Assembly: GCF_029945895.1 (NCBI RefSeq)
Contig: NZ_JAQSDL010000013.1
Location: forward strand, 1 to 64,000
Direction: 5' to 3'
DNA from: Polaromonas sp.
GTDB lineage: Bacteria > Pseudomonadota > Gammaproteobacteria > Burkholderiales > Burkholderiaceae_C
Length of the DNA stretch: 64,000 nucleotides
Part shown: piece by piece, positions 1-7,407 of the stretch
How the letters are laid out: every line of letters starts with the position of its first letter
How positions within the stretch are numbered: position 1 is the first letter of the stretch
Program-made: the position numbers and the translations under genes
Notes under the pieces: generated by a model
Told to the model about the DNA's origin: nothing
The model's input: the letters and a program-made list of their open reading frames with translations, nothing else
The model's database searches: none

Positions 1-46
1 ACGCCTTGTTCTTGACGCTAAAAGCCAGCAGTTGGGTAATGTCCAT
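1..46 (-). CDS. pilT: PilT twitching motility ATPase, N-terminal fragment
   Basis: The complement reads ATG at 46-44 followed by MDITQLLAFSVKNKA, the conserved N-terminus of the type IV pilus retraction ATPase PilT. Only 15 codons lie in the window, so no catalytic motif can be checked. An AGGGA ribosome-binding site lies about 10 nt upstream of the start. It diverges from yggS with a gap of only 34 bp, the usual pilT/yggS arrangement in betaproteobacteria. PilT is known as the hexameric cytoplasmic ATPase that powers pilus retraction. Identification rests on the N-terminus and synteny. Confidence 0.85.
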   Translation of the reverse strand, partial: MDITQLLAFSVKNKA

Positions 47-80
47 CCCGGGGATCCCTGAAAAGTTTTACAGTTGGATT

Positions 81-803
81 ATGACCATGATTGTGCGCAA
101 GCTCCAACTCGTCCGTGACCGCATTACCACGGCCTGTGTCGCTGCCGGGCGCGACCCCGCAAGCGTGCGTCTGCTGGCTGTGTCCAAGACCTTCGGTGCC
201 GACGCGGTGATTGAGGCCATGTCCGACGGCCAGCGCGAGTTCGGCGAGAACTACATCCAGGAGGGGGTGGACAAGATTCTCGTGGTTCGGGGATGGGAAG
301 CCGATGGCCTTCGCGCGCTGGCTTCCCGCCCTTCAGAATGGCATTGCATCGGTCCCATCCAGAGCAACAAGACGCGGCTGGTTGCTGAACATTTCGACTG
401 GGTGCAGTCGGTGGACCGCCTCAAGATTGCGCAGCGCCTGAGCGAGCAGCGTCCGCCACATTTGCCGCCGCTGCAGGTGTGCCTGCAGGTCAACATCGAC
501 GGCGGTGCCACCAAGTCCGGCGTGCCGCCGCAGGAGGCCCAGGCGCTGGCGGCCGAGGTGGCGCGGCTGCCGCGGCTGCAGCTGCGCGGTCTCATGTCGA
601 TTCCCGAGCCTGCTCCTGATTTTGTAGCTGCCTGCGCCGTCCACCAAAGGGCTGCAGACCTTTTTGACCAGATAAATCGGGCCGGCGTGTTGCCGCAGGC
701 CATGGACACGCTGTCGATGGGCATGACGGCCGATCTGGAGGCCGCCATTCATGCCGGCAGCACCATGGTGCGGGTAGGCACCGCCATTTTCGGAAAGAGA
801 TAG
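81..803 (+). CDS. yggS: YggS/PROSC family pyridoxal phosphate homeostasis protein
   Basis: The protein has 240 residues when started at ATG 81. That start places the PLP-binding lysine at K36 (LLAVSKT), as in E. coli YggS; ATG 87 is the alternative, and the open frame back to position 6 runs into pilT. Also visible are FGENYIQE and the C-terminal phosphate-binding segment around SMGMTADLEAAI and MVRVGTAIFG. The family is a fold-III PLP carrier that buffers free PLP and affects amino-acid pools; no enzyme reaction is established. There is no Shine-Dalgarno; a TACAGT hexamer ends 6 nt before ATG 81, so the mRNA may be leaderless. Residues about 178-199 are encoded by a family A repeat. Confidence 0.93.
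   Translation: MTMIVRKLQLVRDRITTACVAAGRDPASVRLLAVSKTFGADAVIEAMSDGQREFGENYIQEGVDKILVVRGWEADGLRALASRPSEWHCIGPIQSNKTRLVAEHFDWVQSVDRLKIAQRLSEQRPPHLPPLQVCLQVNIDGGATKSGVPPQEAQALAAEVARLPRLQLRGLMSIPEPAPDFVAACAVHQRAADLFDQINRAGVLPQAMDTLSMGMTADLEAAIHAGSTMVRVGTAIFGKR
612..677 (+). repeat. Family A palindromic element inside yggS
   Basis: A degenerate 18-bp head (GCTCCTGATTTTGTAGCT) is followed by TGCGC, a 9-nt spacer, then AAGGGCTGCAG and a T-rich tail. It matches the family seen intact at 26014 and 47111. It is read in the same frame as most intragenic copies (Ala-Pro-Asp-Phe-Val-Ala-Ala-Cys-Ala). Confidence 0.75.
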
Positions 804-927
804 AGCCCCCACGCTTGTCACTGCGTGTACTGCGCTGCGCCTGCGGTCCGGCAAAGCCGGACCCGCGGCCCCTGCTGGACTGAAGAAGGGCCTTGCAGCT
901 CCTGCGCGCCGGGGGCTCGTGGGGGCT
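804..927. repeat. Family B GC-rich element between convergent yggS and the DUF3617 gene
   Basis: The element begins with AGCCCCCACG (804-813) directly after the yggS TAG and ends with the exact inverse CGTGGGGGCT (918-927), which overlaps the stop codon of the opposing DUF3617 gene. Inside is a strong hairpin, GGTCCGGC-aaa-GCCGGACC. The same end and core recur at 4636, 24353, 26993 and 36982. No transposase is present. The position between convergent genes suggests a 3' end or processing role, which is inference. Confidence 0.75.
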
Positions 928-1507
928 ATTTCTTCGGTGCGGCCAGGGGTTTGATGTTTCCGCAGTCGCCGCTTAGCCACTTGCCGCCGCCGTCCATGGT
1001 CATGGTTTCCGGCTTGCCCTGCACCGCGCTTTTCATGGTCATCTTCATCGTGTAGGCCTCGGGGCTGACGAAGGTCACGGTGCCTTCGCCGCTGGACGGT
1101 GGCTGGGTGCAGGCGAACGACATTTTCATGGTGTTGCCCGAACGAGGCGAGTTCGTGGTCCTGCAGTCGCCTTGCTGGGCCGGCAACTCATTGCGCTCTG
1201 TCATTTCTTTCGTCATGCAGATTTTCATGGCCATGTTGTTGCCTCCGGCACCGGGGCCCATGGCCACGCCCTGCTTGGCCATCATGTCCTGCATCAGCTT
1301 GCGCTGCTCGGGCGGCATGGCGGCCATCTGCTTTTGCGCCTCGGCCATGGCTTTTTCCACCTGGCCCGAGCTGGACTGCATCTTGTTGTTGATCTCCCAC
1401 AAGCCAGGCTTGAGGGACTGTGCGGCGACGGGTGGGGCCAAAAGAAAAAGCAGGCCCAGCGCAGGTGCGCAGGCCGTGAACAGACCCCGGGACAAAAAGC
1501 GATTCAT
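926..1507 (-). CDS. DUF3617 family exported protein
   Basis: The protein has 193 residues and a clear signal peptide (charged start, hydrophobic LGLLFLLAPP, AxA-like site near residue 30). The mature protein starts with LKPGLWEI, the hallmark opening of DUF3617 proteins, and is very rich in methionine and glutamine at residues 40-85. Cysteines at about 98, 114 and 131 could pair in the periplasm. The family is common in Burkholderiales and has no assigned function. GGGGGA lies about 8 nt before the ATG. Its stop codon overlaps the end of a family B element. Confidence 0.85.
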   Translation of the reverse strand: MNRFLSRGLFTACAPALGLLFLLAPPVAAQSLKPGLWEINNKMQSSSGQVEKAMAEAQKQMAAMPPEQRKLMQDMMAKQGVAMGPGAGGNNMAMKICMTKEMTERNELPAQQGDCRTTNSPRSGNTMKMSFACTQPPSSGEGTVTFVSPEAYTMKMTMKSAVQGKPETMTMDGGGKWLSGDCGNIKPLAAPKK

Positions 1508-1528
1508 GAAATATCCCCCAAAAAAAAC

Positions 1529-2668
1529 TTAACGAACAAAACGCCCGCCACGCCCAATGATGGTCAGGTCGGTGTAGTGGGAAGCCTCATGGTTTGTCGG
1601 GCTGTAGTTGACCAGGAATCCGCCCATGTTGACATCGCGCATGGACTCCAGCCCGCTGACCAGGCCGGCGCGTGTCAGGGCCTTGCCGGCCCGGCGCACA
1701 CCTTCGACAAACACCTTGGCGGCCAGAAAACCTTCCATGCTGGAGAAGTCGAAGTCCTTGTTGCCGGCTTCGGTCATGCGCTGCTGGTACTCGCGCACGA
1801 TCTCTGACGAAGGTGTGTAGGGAAAAGGCACCACCTGCGAAATCGTCACGCCGGCGCCGGCATCGCCCAGTTCCGCCGACAGGGCCGTGGAGCCGACAAA
1901 ACTCACGTTGAAAAATTGCCCGCCGTACCCCTTGCTGCGCGCCAGCTTGATCAATGCTGCGCAGGATTTGTAGGCGCTGATCTGCACCACCGCTTCCGGC
2001 GCGGCTTTGACCAGCTCGGCCCATGCGGCGGTGACATCGACCGAATTGCGCTCCACCGTCACCGCTGCGGCGGGCTTGAGGCTGCGTTTGGCCAGCGCCC
2101 GCGTCACGCCTTCCAGGCCTGCCTTGCCGTAGGAGTCGTTCTGGTAGAACACCGCAATTTTCTTGATGCCCAGCGTGCTCAGGTGCTGCACGATACGTTC
2201 GGTTTCGTCAAAGTAGCTGGCGCGTACATGAAAAACATGGCGGTTGAGCGGCTCACGCAGGGCCTGCGCGCCGGTGAAGGGGCCGATCAGCGGAATGCCC
2301 GCTGCATTGATGGCGGGCACCGCCGCCAGCGTGGTGGGCGTGCCGACCGAGCCCACCAGCGCAAACACCTTGTCTTCCTCGATCAGCGCCTTGACGGCGG
2401 CGGCCGCCTTCTCAGGCTCATACCCGTCGTCGCGTGATACCAGCCGGATGGCGCGCCCGTTGATGCCGCCGGCCGCGTTGACTGCGTTGAAATGCGCCAG
2501 CATGCCCAGCTGCATGCGTTTTCCCAGTTCGGCCGCGGGGCCGGTCTGCGCCGCGAACTGCCCCACCAGGATTTCCCTGTCCGTGACGCCGATGTCCGCC
2601 GCGTGGGCGGGCGCCGTGAGCAGGAGGGCAAGCAGGCTGCAGGCCCCCCATTGGTGAAAAATGTTCAT
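1529..2668 (-). CDS. Periplasmic Leu/Ile/Val-type ABC transporter substrate-binding protein (orphan)
   Basis: The protein has 379 residues from the ATG at 2668, chosen because GGAG lies 8 nt upstream and a typical signal peptide follows (LLALLLTAPAHA). The mature part opens with DIGVTDREILVGQFAAQTGP, the pattern of the Peripla_BP_6 / LivK family, with the two-lobed fold and the lobe motif VGSVGTPTTLAAVPAINA. No permease or ATPase genes lie nearby, so it is an orphan receptor, as is frequent in Comamonadaceae. The ligand cannot be read from sequence; amino acids, amides or aromatic acids are all possible. Confidence 0.9.
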   Translation of the reverse strand: MNIFHQWGACSLLALLLTAPAHAADIGVTDREILVGQFAAQTGPAAELGKRMQLGMLAHFNAVNAAGGINGRAIRLVSRDDGYEPEKAAAAVKALIEEDKVFALVGSVGTPTTLAAVPAINAAGIPLIGPFTGAQALREPLNRHVFHVRASYFDETERIVQHLSTLGIKKIAVFYQNDSYGKAGLEGVTRALAKRSLKPAAAVTVERNSVDVTAAWAELVKAAPEAVVQISAYKSCAALIKLARSKGYGGQFFNVSFVGSTALSAELGDAGAGVTISQVVPFPYTPSSEIVREYQQRMTEAGNKDFDFSSMEGFLAAKVFVEGVRRAGKALTRAGLVSGLESMRDVNMGGFLVNYSPTNHEASHYTDLTIIGRGGRFVR

Positions 2669-2845
2669 GCCGGACTCCTCGCGTTGTTGCACGATGCGGA
2701 AGGCTCGCCGGTACAAGGCAGGGCCTGTCCGAAGCCAACTTAGTCCAAATCGGAGGCGGTGACAACGCGATTTGTCGCCAAGTCATGAACTATTGGCTGA
2801 AACGCCGCAAATTGTCGCGCGCAGGCGTCGCCGCCGTTGCCGTGC

Positions 2846-3325
2846 TCACACACCCAGGGCCAGCTGGGTGGTGTTCTTGACCTCTTCCATCACCGCGTAG
2901 GTGCGGGTTTCGCGCACCCCGGGCAACTGCCAGAGCGCGTTGCCGGCAAAGTCGCGGTAGGCCGCCATGTCGGCCATGCGGGTCTTGAGCAGGTAGTCAA
3001 AACCGCCGGCCACCATGTGGCATTCCATGATCTGCGGGTACACCTGCACCGCTGCCTTGAAAGCCTCAAACACATGGGGCGTGGTGCGGTCCAGCAACAC
3101 CTCGACAAACACCAGCATGCCCGCGCCCAGCTTGAGCGGGTTCAGCCGCGCCTCGTAGCCCAGGATGTAGCCGTCGCGCGTGAGCCGCTGCACACGCGCC
3201 AGCACGGCCGTGGGCGACAGCGCCACCGCTTCGGCCAGCTTGAGGTTGGACAGGCGCCCGTCCTGCTGCAGCACGCTCAGGATTTTCAGGTCGATGCGGT
3301 CGATGGCGGGCGATAAGTCAAGCAT
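2846..3325 (-). CDS. Lrp/AsnC family regulator, probably of putA
   Basis: The protein has 159 residues. An N-terminal winged helix-turn-helix (IDLKILSVLQQDGRLSNLKL, then VALSPTAVLARVQRL) is followed by the RAM ligand-binding domain with HMVAGGFDYLLK. Length and domain order are those of Lrp-type regulators. It diverges from putA with 97 bp between them, the arrangement of PutR/BkdR-type activators that sense amino acids such as proline; that proline is the effector is inference. A perfect inverted repeat in the shared intergenic region is a candidate operator. No clear Shine-Dalgarno is seen before the ATG. Confidence 0.92.
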   Translation of the reverse strand: MLDLSPAIDRIDLKILSVLQQDGRLSNLKLAEAVALSPTAVLARVQRLTRDGYILGYEARLNPLKLGAGMLVFVEVLLDRTTPHVFEAFKAAVQVYPQIMECHMVAGGFDYLLKTRMADMAAYRDFAGNALWQLPGVRETRTYAVMEEVKNTTQLALGV

Positions 3326-3355
3326 GAGTGGTGATTTATTCGGATTGTCAGGCCA

Positions 3356-3371
3356 AATTTAGCGTTAAATT
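3356..3371. promoter_or_regulatory. Candidate Lrp-type operator between the regulator and putA
   Basis: AATTTA-GCGT-TAAATT is a perfect 6-bp inverted repeat with a 4-nt spacer in the AT-rich part of the divergent intergenic region. Lrp/AsnC proteins bind AT-rich imperfect palindromes of this size. No experiment supports it. Confidence 0.4.
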
Positions 3372-3422
3372 CTTCTGCTATCAAGACAACATGGCGTTAT
3401 TCACCAGATTTCGGAGATTTTC

Positions 3423-6400
3423 ATGTTGCAGCAGCCCCGCCTTCCTTTTCCCTACCGGCCCGAGGCCGACATCGTTGCGGGGCATTTGCAGGCACTGGCC
3501 GGGGCGCTCGACTGGACGGCCGCCACGCCCCTGGCCCGGCCTTGGGTACAGGCGGTGCGCAACAACCCGCCGCCCTTCTGGGCCATGGAAAGCCTGCTCA
3601 AGGAGTACCCGATTTCGAGCGCCGAGGGTCTGGCGCTGATGCGCCTGGCAGAAGCACTGCTGCGTGTGCCCGATGCCGAAACGGCCATTGCCCTGACCGC
3701 CGACCAGCTCGGTCGCGCCGATTTTGAAGGCGCCAGCGACGCCATGATGGCGCGCCTGTCGGCCTCGGCCATCGCGATGTCCAAGAAGTTTTTGCCGGAG
3801 GATGGCCAGAGCAGCCTCATGAGCAAGCTCGGCGCGCGTACCGTGGTAGCCGCCACCCTGCGCGCGGTGCAACTGCTGGGCCGGCAGTTTGTGCTCGGTC
3901 AGACGATAGGTGACGCCATGAGCGAGGCCGACAGTGCGCGCAGGAAGACGGCAAATCTGAGGTTCAGCTACGACATGCTGGGCGAGGGTGCACGCACTGA
4001 TGCCGACGCGCTGCATTACCTGGCCAGCTATACAAACGCTATTGAATCCATAGCTGCTCGCGCAGATCCGGCGGCCGCCTGCGAGCAAAATGACGGTATC
4101 TCCATCAAGCTGAGTGCCTTGCACCCGCGTTACGAGGACGCGCAGCATGCGCGTGTGCTGGCCGAACTGGTGCCGCGCGTCTGGGGCCTGTGCGAGCTGG
4201 CGGCGCGCGCCAACATCAACCTCACCATCGACGCCGAAGAGGTGGACCGGCTCGAACTCTCGCTGGACGTCTTTGAGGCGCTGGCCGCGCAGGTGGCGCT
4301 GCAGCAGCCGCAGTGGCAGGGCTTCGGCCTGGCCCTGCAGGCCTACCAGACGCGTGCGCTGGAGCTGGTCGGCCACGTCATCGCCCTGGCCCGCCAATAC
4401 CGGCTGCGCTTCATGTGCCGCCTGGTCAAGGGCGCCTACTGGGACTCGGAAATCAAGCGCGCGCAGGAGCTCGGCCTGCCGCATTACCCGGTATTCACCC
4501 ACAAGCATCACACCGATGTGTCTTACCTCGCCTGCGCGCAGGCCCTGTTGGCCGCCCCTGACGCGATTTACCCGCAGTTTGCGGGGCACAACGCCGGCAC
4601 CATCGCCGCCATCATCCAGATGGCGTCCCGGGTCAGGGCCCCCACGCTTGTCGCTTCGCGTACTGCGCTGCCCCCCGAGGGGGCTGTCCCGCCCAAGGGC
4701 GGCCTGTCGGCGGGACCTGCAGTGGGAGCCCAATTCGAGTTGCAGCGCCTGCACGGCATGGGCGAAGGGGTGTTCCGCGAGGTGCTGAAAAACCCGCAGA
4801 TCAGCTGCCGGGTCTACGCCCCGGTCGGCGCCCACCGCGACCTGCTGGCTTACCTGGTGCGCCGTCTGCTGGAAAACGGCGCCAACTCCTCCTTTGTGCA
4901 CCAGCTCGCCGACGAGTCGGTGGGCATGGACCAGCTGCTGACCTCGCCCCTGCGCATGGCGCCTGCGTCGTCCCTGCCGCTGCCGCCGGCCCTCTACGGC
5001 CCCGGCCGCCCCAACAGCGGGGGGCTGGACCTCACGGTCGAGAGCATGCGTGCACCCCTGCTGGCCGCGCTGCAGACAACGCAGGTGCCTGTGGTCCGCG
5101 CGTTTGATGCAAAACTGGCCTCTAGCGCAGTAACCACGGGCGCGGCCAGCTATCAAAAATGGAGCAAGGTGCCTGTGGCCGAACGCGCCGCCACCCTGCG
5201 CCGCGCCGCCGACGCGCTGCAGCAGCAGATGCCCGCCTTCTGCGCCCTGCTGGTCCAGGAAGCCTTCAAGACCTGGGGCGACGCGGTGTCCGAGGTGCGC
5301 GAGGCGATTGATTTTTTGCGCTACTACGCCAATGAGGCCGAACGCATCATGGCGCCCATCGCCCTGCCGGGGCCGACGGGCGAAACCAACGAGCTGCGGC
5401 TCACCGCACGCGGCGTCTGGGTCTGCATCAGCCCCTGGAATTTTCCGCTGGCGATTTTCACCGGCCAGGTCGCCGCCGCGCTGGCTACCGGCAACGCGGT
5501 GCTGGCCAAACCCGCCGAGCAGACGCCGGGCGTGGCCTGGGCCGCGGTCAAGCTGCTGCACGCCGCCGGTGTGCCAGAAGATGCGCTGCAGCTTTTGCAC
5601 GGCCCCGGCGAGACCGTTGGCGCGGCCCTGGTGGCGGCGCCGGGCGTGGCCGGCGTGGTGTTCACCGGCTCCACCGCAGTTGCCAAAATCATCAACCGCG
5701 CGCTGGCCGCCAAAGACGGCCCCATCGTGCCGCTGATCGCCGAGACCGGCGGCATCAACGCCATGCTGGTCGACAGCAGCGCGCTGCCCGAACAGGTGGT
5801 GGACGCCGTGGTGCAAAGCGCCTTTCGCTCGGCCGGACAGCGCTGCTCGGCGTTGCGCCTGCTGTGTGTGCACGAGGGTATTGCCGACAAGGTGATGGCC
5901 ATGATCCAGGGCGCGCTGCAGGAGCTGGCCGTGGGCGACCCGGCCCTGCTTTCCACCGACGTCGGCCCGGTCATCGACCGCGAGGCGTTTGAGGGCATCC
6001 AGAACCACCTGCAGCGCCTGGGTTCCACATCAAAAGTGCTTCCAGTCCTTGACAGGCGGGCGCAAGCAGCTCCTGATTCAGTAGCAAATCTGGTCTTGCC
6101 CTGCGCCTTTGAAGTCGCCAGCCTGGCCGAGGTGAAAGACGAAATTTTCGGCCCGGTGCTGCAGATCGTGCGCTGGGGCAGCGGCGCGCTGAAAACTCCC
6201 GAAGCCGTCATCGGGCAGATCAACGCCCTCGGCTACGGCCTCACGCTGGGCATCCAGACCCGCATCGACTCGCGCGCCCAGGCGCTGGCCGCGGCTGCGC
6301 ATGTCGGCAACATCTACATCAACCGCAACATGATCGGTGCGGTGGTGGGTAGCCAGCCTTTCGGCGGCGAGGGCCTCAGCGGCACCGGCCCCAAGGCCGG

Positions 6401-6497
6401 CGGCCCCAACTACCTGGTCCGCTTCTGCGCCGAGCAGACCGTCACGGTGAACACCACCGCGGCGGGCGGGAATGCGGCCTTGTTGTCGGGGACGTGA
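3423..6497 (+). CDS. putA: Bifunctional proline dehydrogenase / L-glutamate gamma-semialdehyde dehydrogenase
   Basis: The protein has 1024 residues. The N-terminal FAD-dependent PRODH barrel shows GISIKLSALHPRYE, FMCRLVKGAYWDSEIKRA and FELQRLHGMGEG. The NAD-dependent aldehyde dehydrogenase half (from about 540) shows SPWNFPLAIFTGQ, AETGG with general base E774 and SAGQRCSALR with catalytic C808. It oxidises proline to glutamate, with electrons from the first step going to quinone. It lacks the N-terminal ribbon-helix-helix repressor of E. coli PutA, so it is a short type A enzyme and regulation falls to the divergent Lrp gene. GGAG lies 7 nt before the ATG. Four repeat footprints lie in the frame (about residues 206-224, 405-436, 561-580 and 869-888). 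Confidence 0.97.
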   Translation: MLQQPRLPFPYRPEADIVAGHLQALAGALDWTAATPLARPWVQAVRNNPPPFWAMESLLKEYPISSAEGLALMRLAEALLRVPDAETAIALTADQLGRADFEGASDAMMARLSASAIAMSKKFLPEDGQSSLMSKLGARTVVAATLRAVQLLGRQFVLGQTIGDAMSEADSARRKTANLRFSYDMLGEGARTDADALHYLASYTNAIESIAARADPAAACEQNDGISIKLSALHPRYEDAQHARVLAELVPRVWGLCELAARANINLTIDAEEVDRLELSLDVFEALAAQVALQQPQWQGFGLALQAYQTRALELVGHVIALARQYRLRFMCRLVKGAYWDSEIKRAQELGLPHYPVFTHKHHTDVSYLACAQALLAAPDAIYPQFAGHNAGTIAAIIQMASRVRAPTLVASRTALPPEGAVPPKGGLSAGPAVGAQFELQRLHGMGEGVFREVLKNPQISCRVYAPVGAHRDLLAYLVRRLLENGANSSFVHQLADESVGMDQLLTSPLRMAPASSLPLPPALYGPGRPNSGGLDLTVESMRAPLLAALQTTQVPVVRAFDAKLASSAVTTGAASYQKWSKVPVAERAATLRRAADALQQQMPAFCALLVQEAFKTWGDAVSEVREAIDFLRYYANEAERIMAPIALPGPTGETNELRLTARGVWVCISPWNFPLAIFTGQVAAALATGNAVLAKPAEQTPGVAWAAVKLLHAAGVPEDALQLLHGPGETVGAALVAAPGVAGVVFTGSTAVAKIINRALAAKDGPIVPLIAETGGINAMLVDSSALPEQVVDAVVQSAFRSAGQRCSALRLLCVHEGIADKVMAMIQGALQELAVGDPALLSTDVGPVIDREAFEGIQNHLQRLGSTSKVLPVLDRRAQAAPDSVANLVLPCAFEVASLAEVKDEIFGPVLQIVRWGSGALKTPEAVIGQINALGYGLTLGIQTRIDSRAQALAAAAHVGNIYINRNMIGAVVGSQPFGGEGLSGTGPKAGGPNYLVRFCAEQTVTVNTTAAGGNAALLSGT
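4038..4093 (+). repeat. Family A palindromic element inside putA (copy 1)
   Basis: GCTATTGAATCCATAGCT then GCTCGCGC matches the family head, followed by a diverged tail. It is read as AIESIAARA just before the conserved GISIKLSALHPRY motif of the PRODH domain. Confidence 0.7.
4636..4731 (+). repeat. Family B element inserted in frame in putA
   Basis: The element is exactly 96 bp (32 codons). It begins GGGCCCCCACG and ends CAGTGGGAGCCC, near-inverted ends, with the internal CCCCCCGAGGGGGC hairpin. It lies between the conserved IAAIIQMA segment and FELQRLHGMGEG, where related PutA proteins as I know them have only a few residues. Confidence 0.75.
5105..5161 (-). repeat. Family A palindromic element inside putA (copy 2)
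   Basis: On the complement it reads TTTTTGATAGCTGG, then GCGC, a spacer, CTAGAGGCCAGTTTT. It lies in the linker between the two catalytic domains and is in a different reading frame from the other putA copies. Confidence 0.65.
6026..6085 (-). repeat. Family A palindromic element inside putA (copy 3)
   Basis: On the complement it reads GCTACTGAATCAGGAGCTG, TTGCGC, a spacer, then AAGGACTGGAAGC and a TTTTGA tail. It encodes residues of about 869-888 in the aldehyde dehydrogenase domain, just before the conserved EIFGPVLQI motif. Confidence 0.75.
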
Positions 6498-6524
6498 TCG
6501 GTCAGCTTCCTGTCCCGAAAAGAA

Positions 6525-6550
6525 AATCGGGCTCCGAAGAGCCCGATTTC
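6525..6550 (-). terminator. Rho-independent terminator with UUCG tetraloop
   Basis: A perfect 11-bp stem (AAATCGGGCTC with GAGCCCGATTT) encloses, on the minus strand, a TTCG tetraloop, followed by TTCTTTT. It sits 80 bp beyond the stop of the minus-strand DUF4148 gene and 28 bp after the putA stop, so it can end both converging transcripts. The T-tract is better on the minus strand. Confidence 0.8.
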
Positions 6551-6629
6551 AAAAAATTCACCCACTGCCAGGGCCGGAGCCCGGCTGGTGAGGGATCAAC
6601 TGGCCGGAAACCCGGTCAGCCTGCAGTCC

Positions 6630-6923
6630 TTACATGTAGCTGGCTTCGCCGCGCGGGATCTGGCCCAGGCGGACAGCGTCAGCGGCTTGTGCACGGACAG
6701 TGGCGCGGTCGGTGGAAGACTGCACGGTGGCTGCCACGCGCGAGCCGGCAGGCTCCTGGCTGTGGGTGGCCACTTTGGCGGCGGCTTCGGCGCGGACTTC
6801 GGCCACGGAACGGGTCGAGTTGAACTGGACGGCAAATTGCGAACCGTCAGCCTCGTCGGCGTGGGCGCCAAAAGAGGCAACGGTGGCAAGAGCGGCAACA
6901 GCGAAGAATTTGGATGCGTTCAT
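6630..6923 (-). CDS. DUF4148 family small exported protein
   Basis: The protein has 97 residues from the ATG at 6923, with AAGGAA about 8 nt upstream. It has a signal peptide ending near AHA (residues 1-21) and a mature region with repeated short Ala/Arg/Val helices (VAEVRAEAAAKVATHS, ATVRAQAADAVRLGQ) and the C-terminal GQIPRGEASY typical of DUF4148. These proteins are abundant in Burkholderiales and have no known function. It is followed by the terminator at 6525-6550, so it is probably a single-gene transcript. Confidence 0.85.
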   Translation of the reverse strand: MNASKFFAVAALATVASFGAHADEADGSQFAVQFNSTRSVAEVRAEAAAKVATHSQEPAGSRVAATVQSSTDRATVRAQAADAVRLGQIPRGEASYM

Positions 6924-7391
6924 GATGAAATTTCCTTGTGAGAATGAATAAACATTTCCGGGCATGGCGGGCTTGTTGATCCCCGTCTGTCCAGCCTCGG
7001 TGAGTCGTTTATTGGTTGCGGCTCATCGATGTATGAACTGTACTGTTGCCAATAACAAAGAAAAATAGCAAATCACTCAATTAATAATTGCCATAACAGA
7101 AACAATAAGGGTTTGAATTGTCTTTGTGCTGTCCAGAGCAGGCTCTGCCGGAGCCGGGCAATGAAAAAATCGGAAGAAGCTCCCCTTCATCGGGAACGCG
7201 GCGTCGCGGTCGCTGCTGACAATCAGCAGTGGCTGGTCCGTTTGCGTGGGCGCACAAGGCATGAGGCGCCAGGCAAAAACCTCGACCTTCGCTCCAACAG
7301 CTGCTGGTCCCCGGGCTGACGCCCGCGCGGGACTTGAATCAGGTCTGCAAGCCAAAATCGCTTCCAGCCCGCATGGATTATGCGCTTGCAG
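6924..7391. other. Gene-free stretch of 468 bp
   Basis: This holds the upstream region of the minus-strand DUF4148 gene, an AT-rich patch at about 7035-7110 that could carry its promoter, a GC-rich stretch at 7130-7330 with small inverted repeats, and most of a family A element at its right end. Short open frames here lack coding character. No RNA gene was recognised. Confidence 0.6.
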
Positions 7392-7407
7392 CTATTGATT
7401 CAGTAGC
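7347..7407 (-). repeat. Family A element supplying the stop codon of the GGDEF-EAL gene
   Basis: On the complement the head reads GCTACTGAATCAATAGCTGC, then GCGC, a spacer, GGGCTGGAAGC and an ATTTT tail. The TAG of the upstream gene (7394-7392) lies inside the palindrome, so the last residues ALLNQ and the stop are made of repeat. Confidence 0.8.

Noticed and set aside
6-80. A longer yggS start at position 6
   Set aside because: It would overlap the pilT coding sequence on the other strand and move the PLP lysine away from position 36.
804-927. A small insertion sequence or MITE with terminal inverted repeats
   Set aside because: The ends are inverted, but no flanking target duplication is seen and other copies share only one end, so I call it a repeat of unknown mechanism and not an IS-derived MITE.
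3381-6008. An 875-codon open frame antisense to putA
   Set aside because: It mirrors putA in a GC-rich genome, has His/Arg/Gln-rich low-complexity composition and no motif, while putA on the other strand has all catalytic motifs.
3423-6497. putA as an N-terminally truncated gene because it lacks the ribbon-helix-helix domain
   Set aside because: Short PutA proteins of about 1000 residues without that domain are a normal class, and the start has a proper ribosome-binding site.
7077-7355. A 92-codon minus-strand frame in the gap between the DUF4148 and GGDEF-EAL genes
   Set aside because: It has no ribosome-binding site or family similarity, and composition changes abruptly along it.
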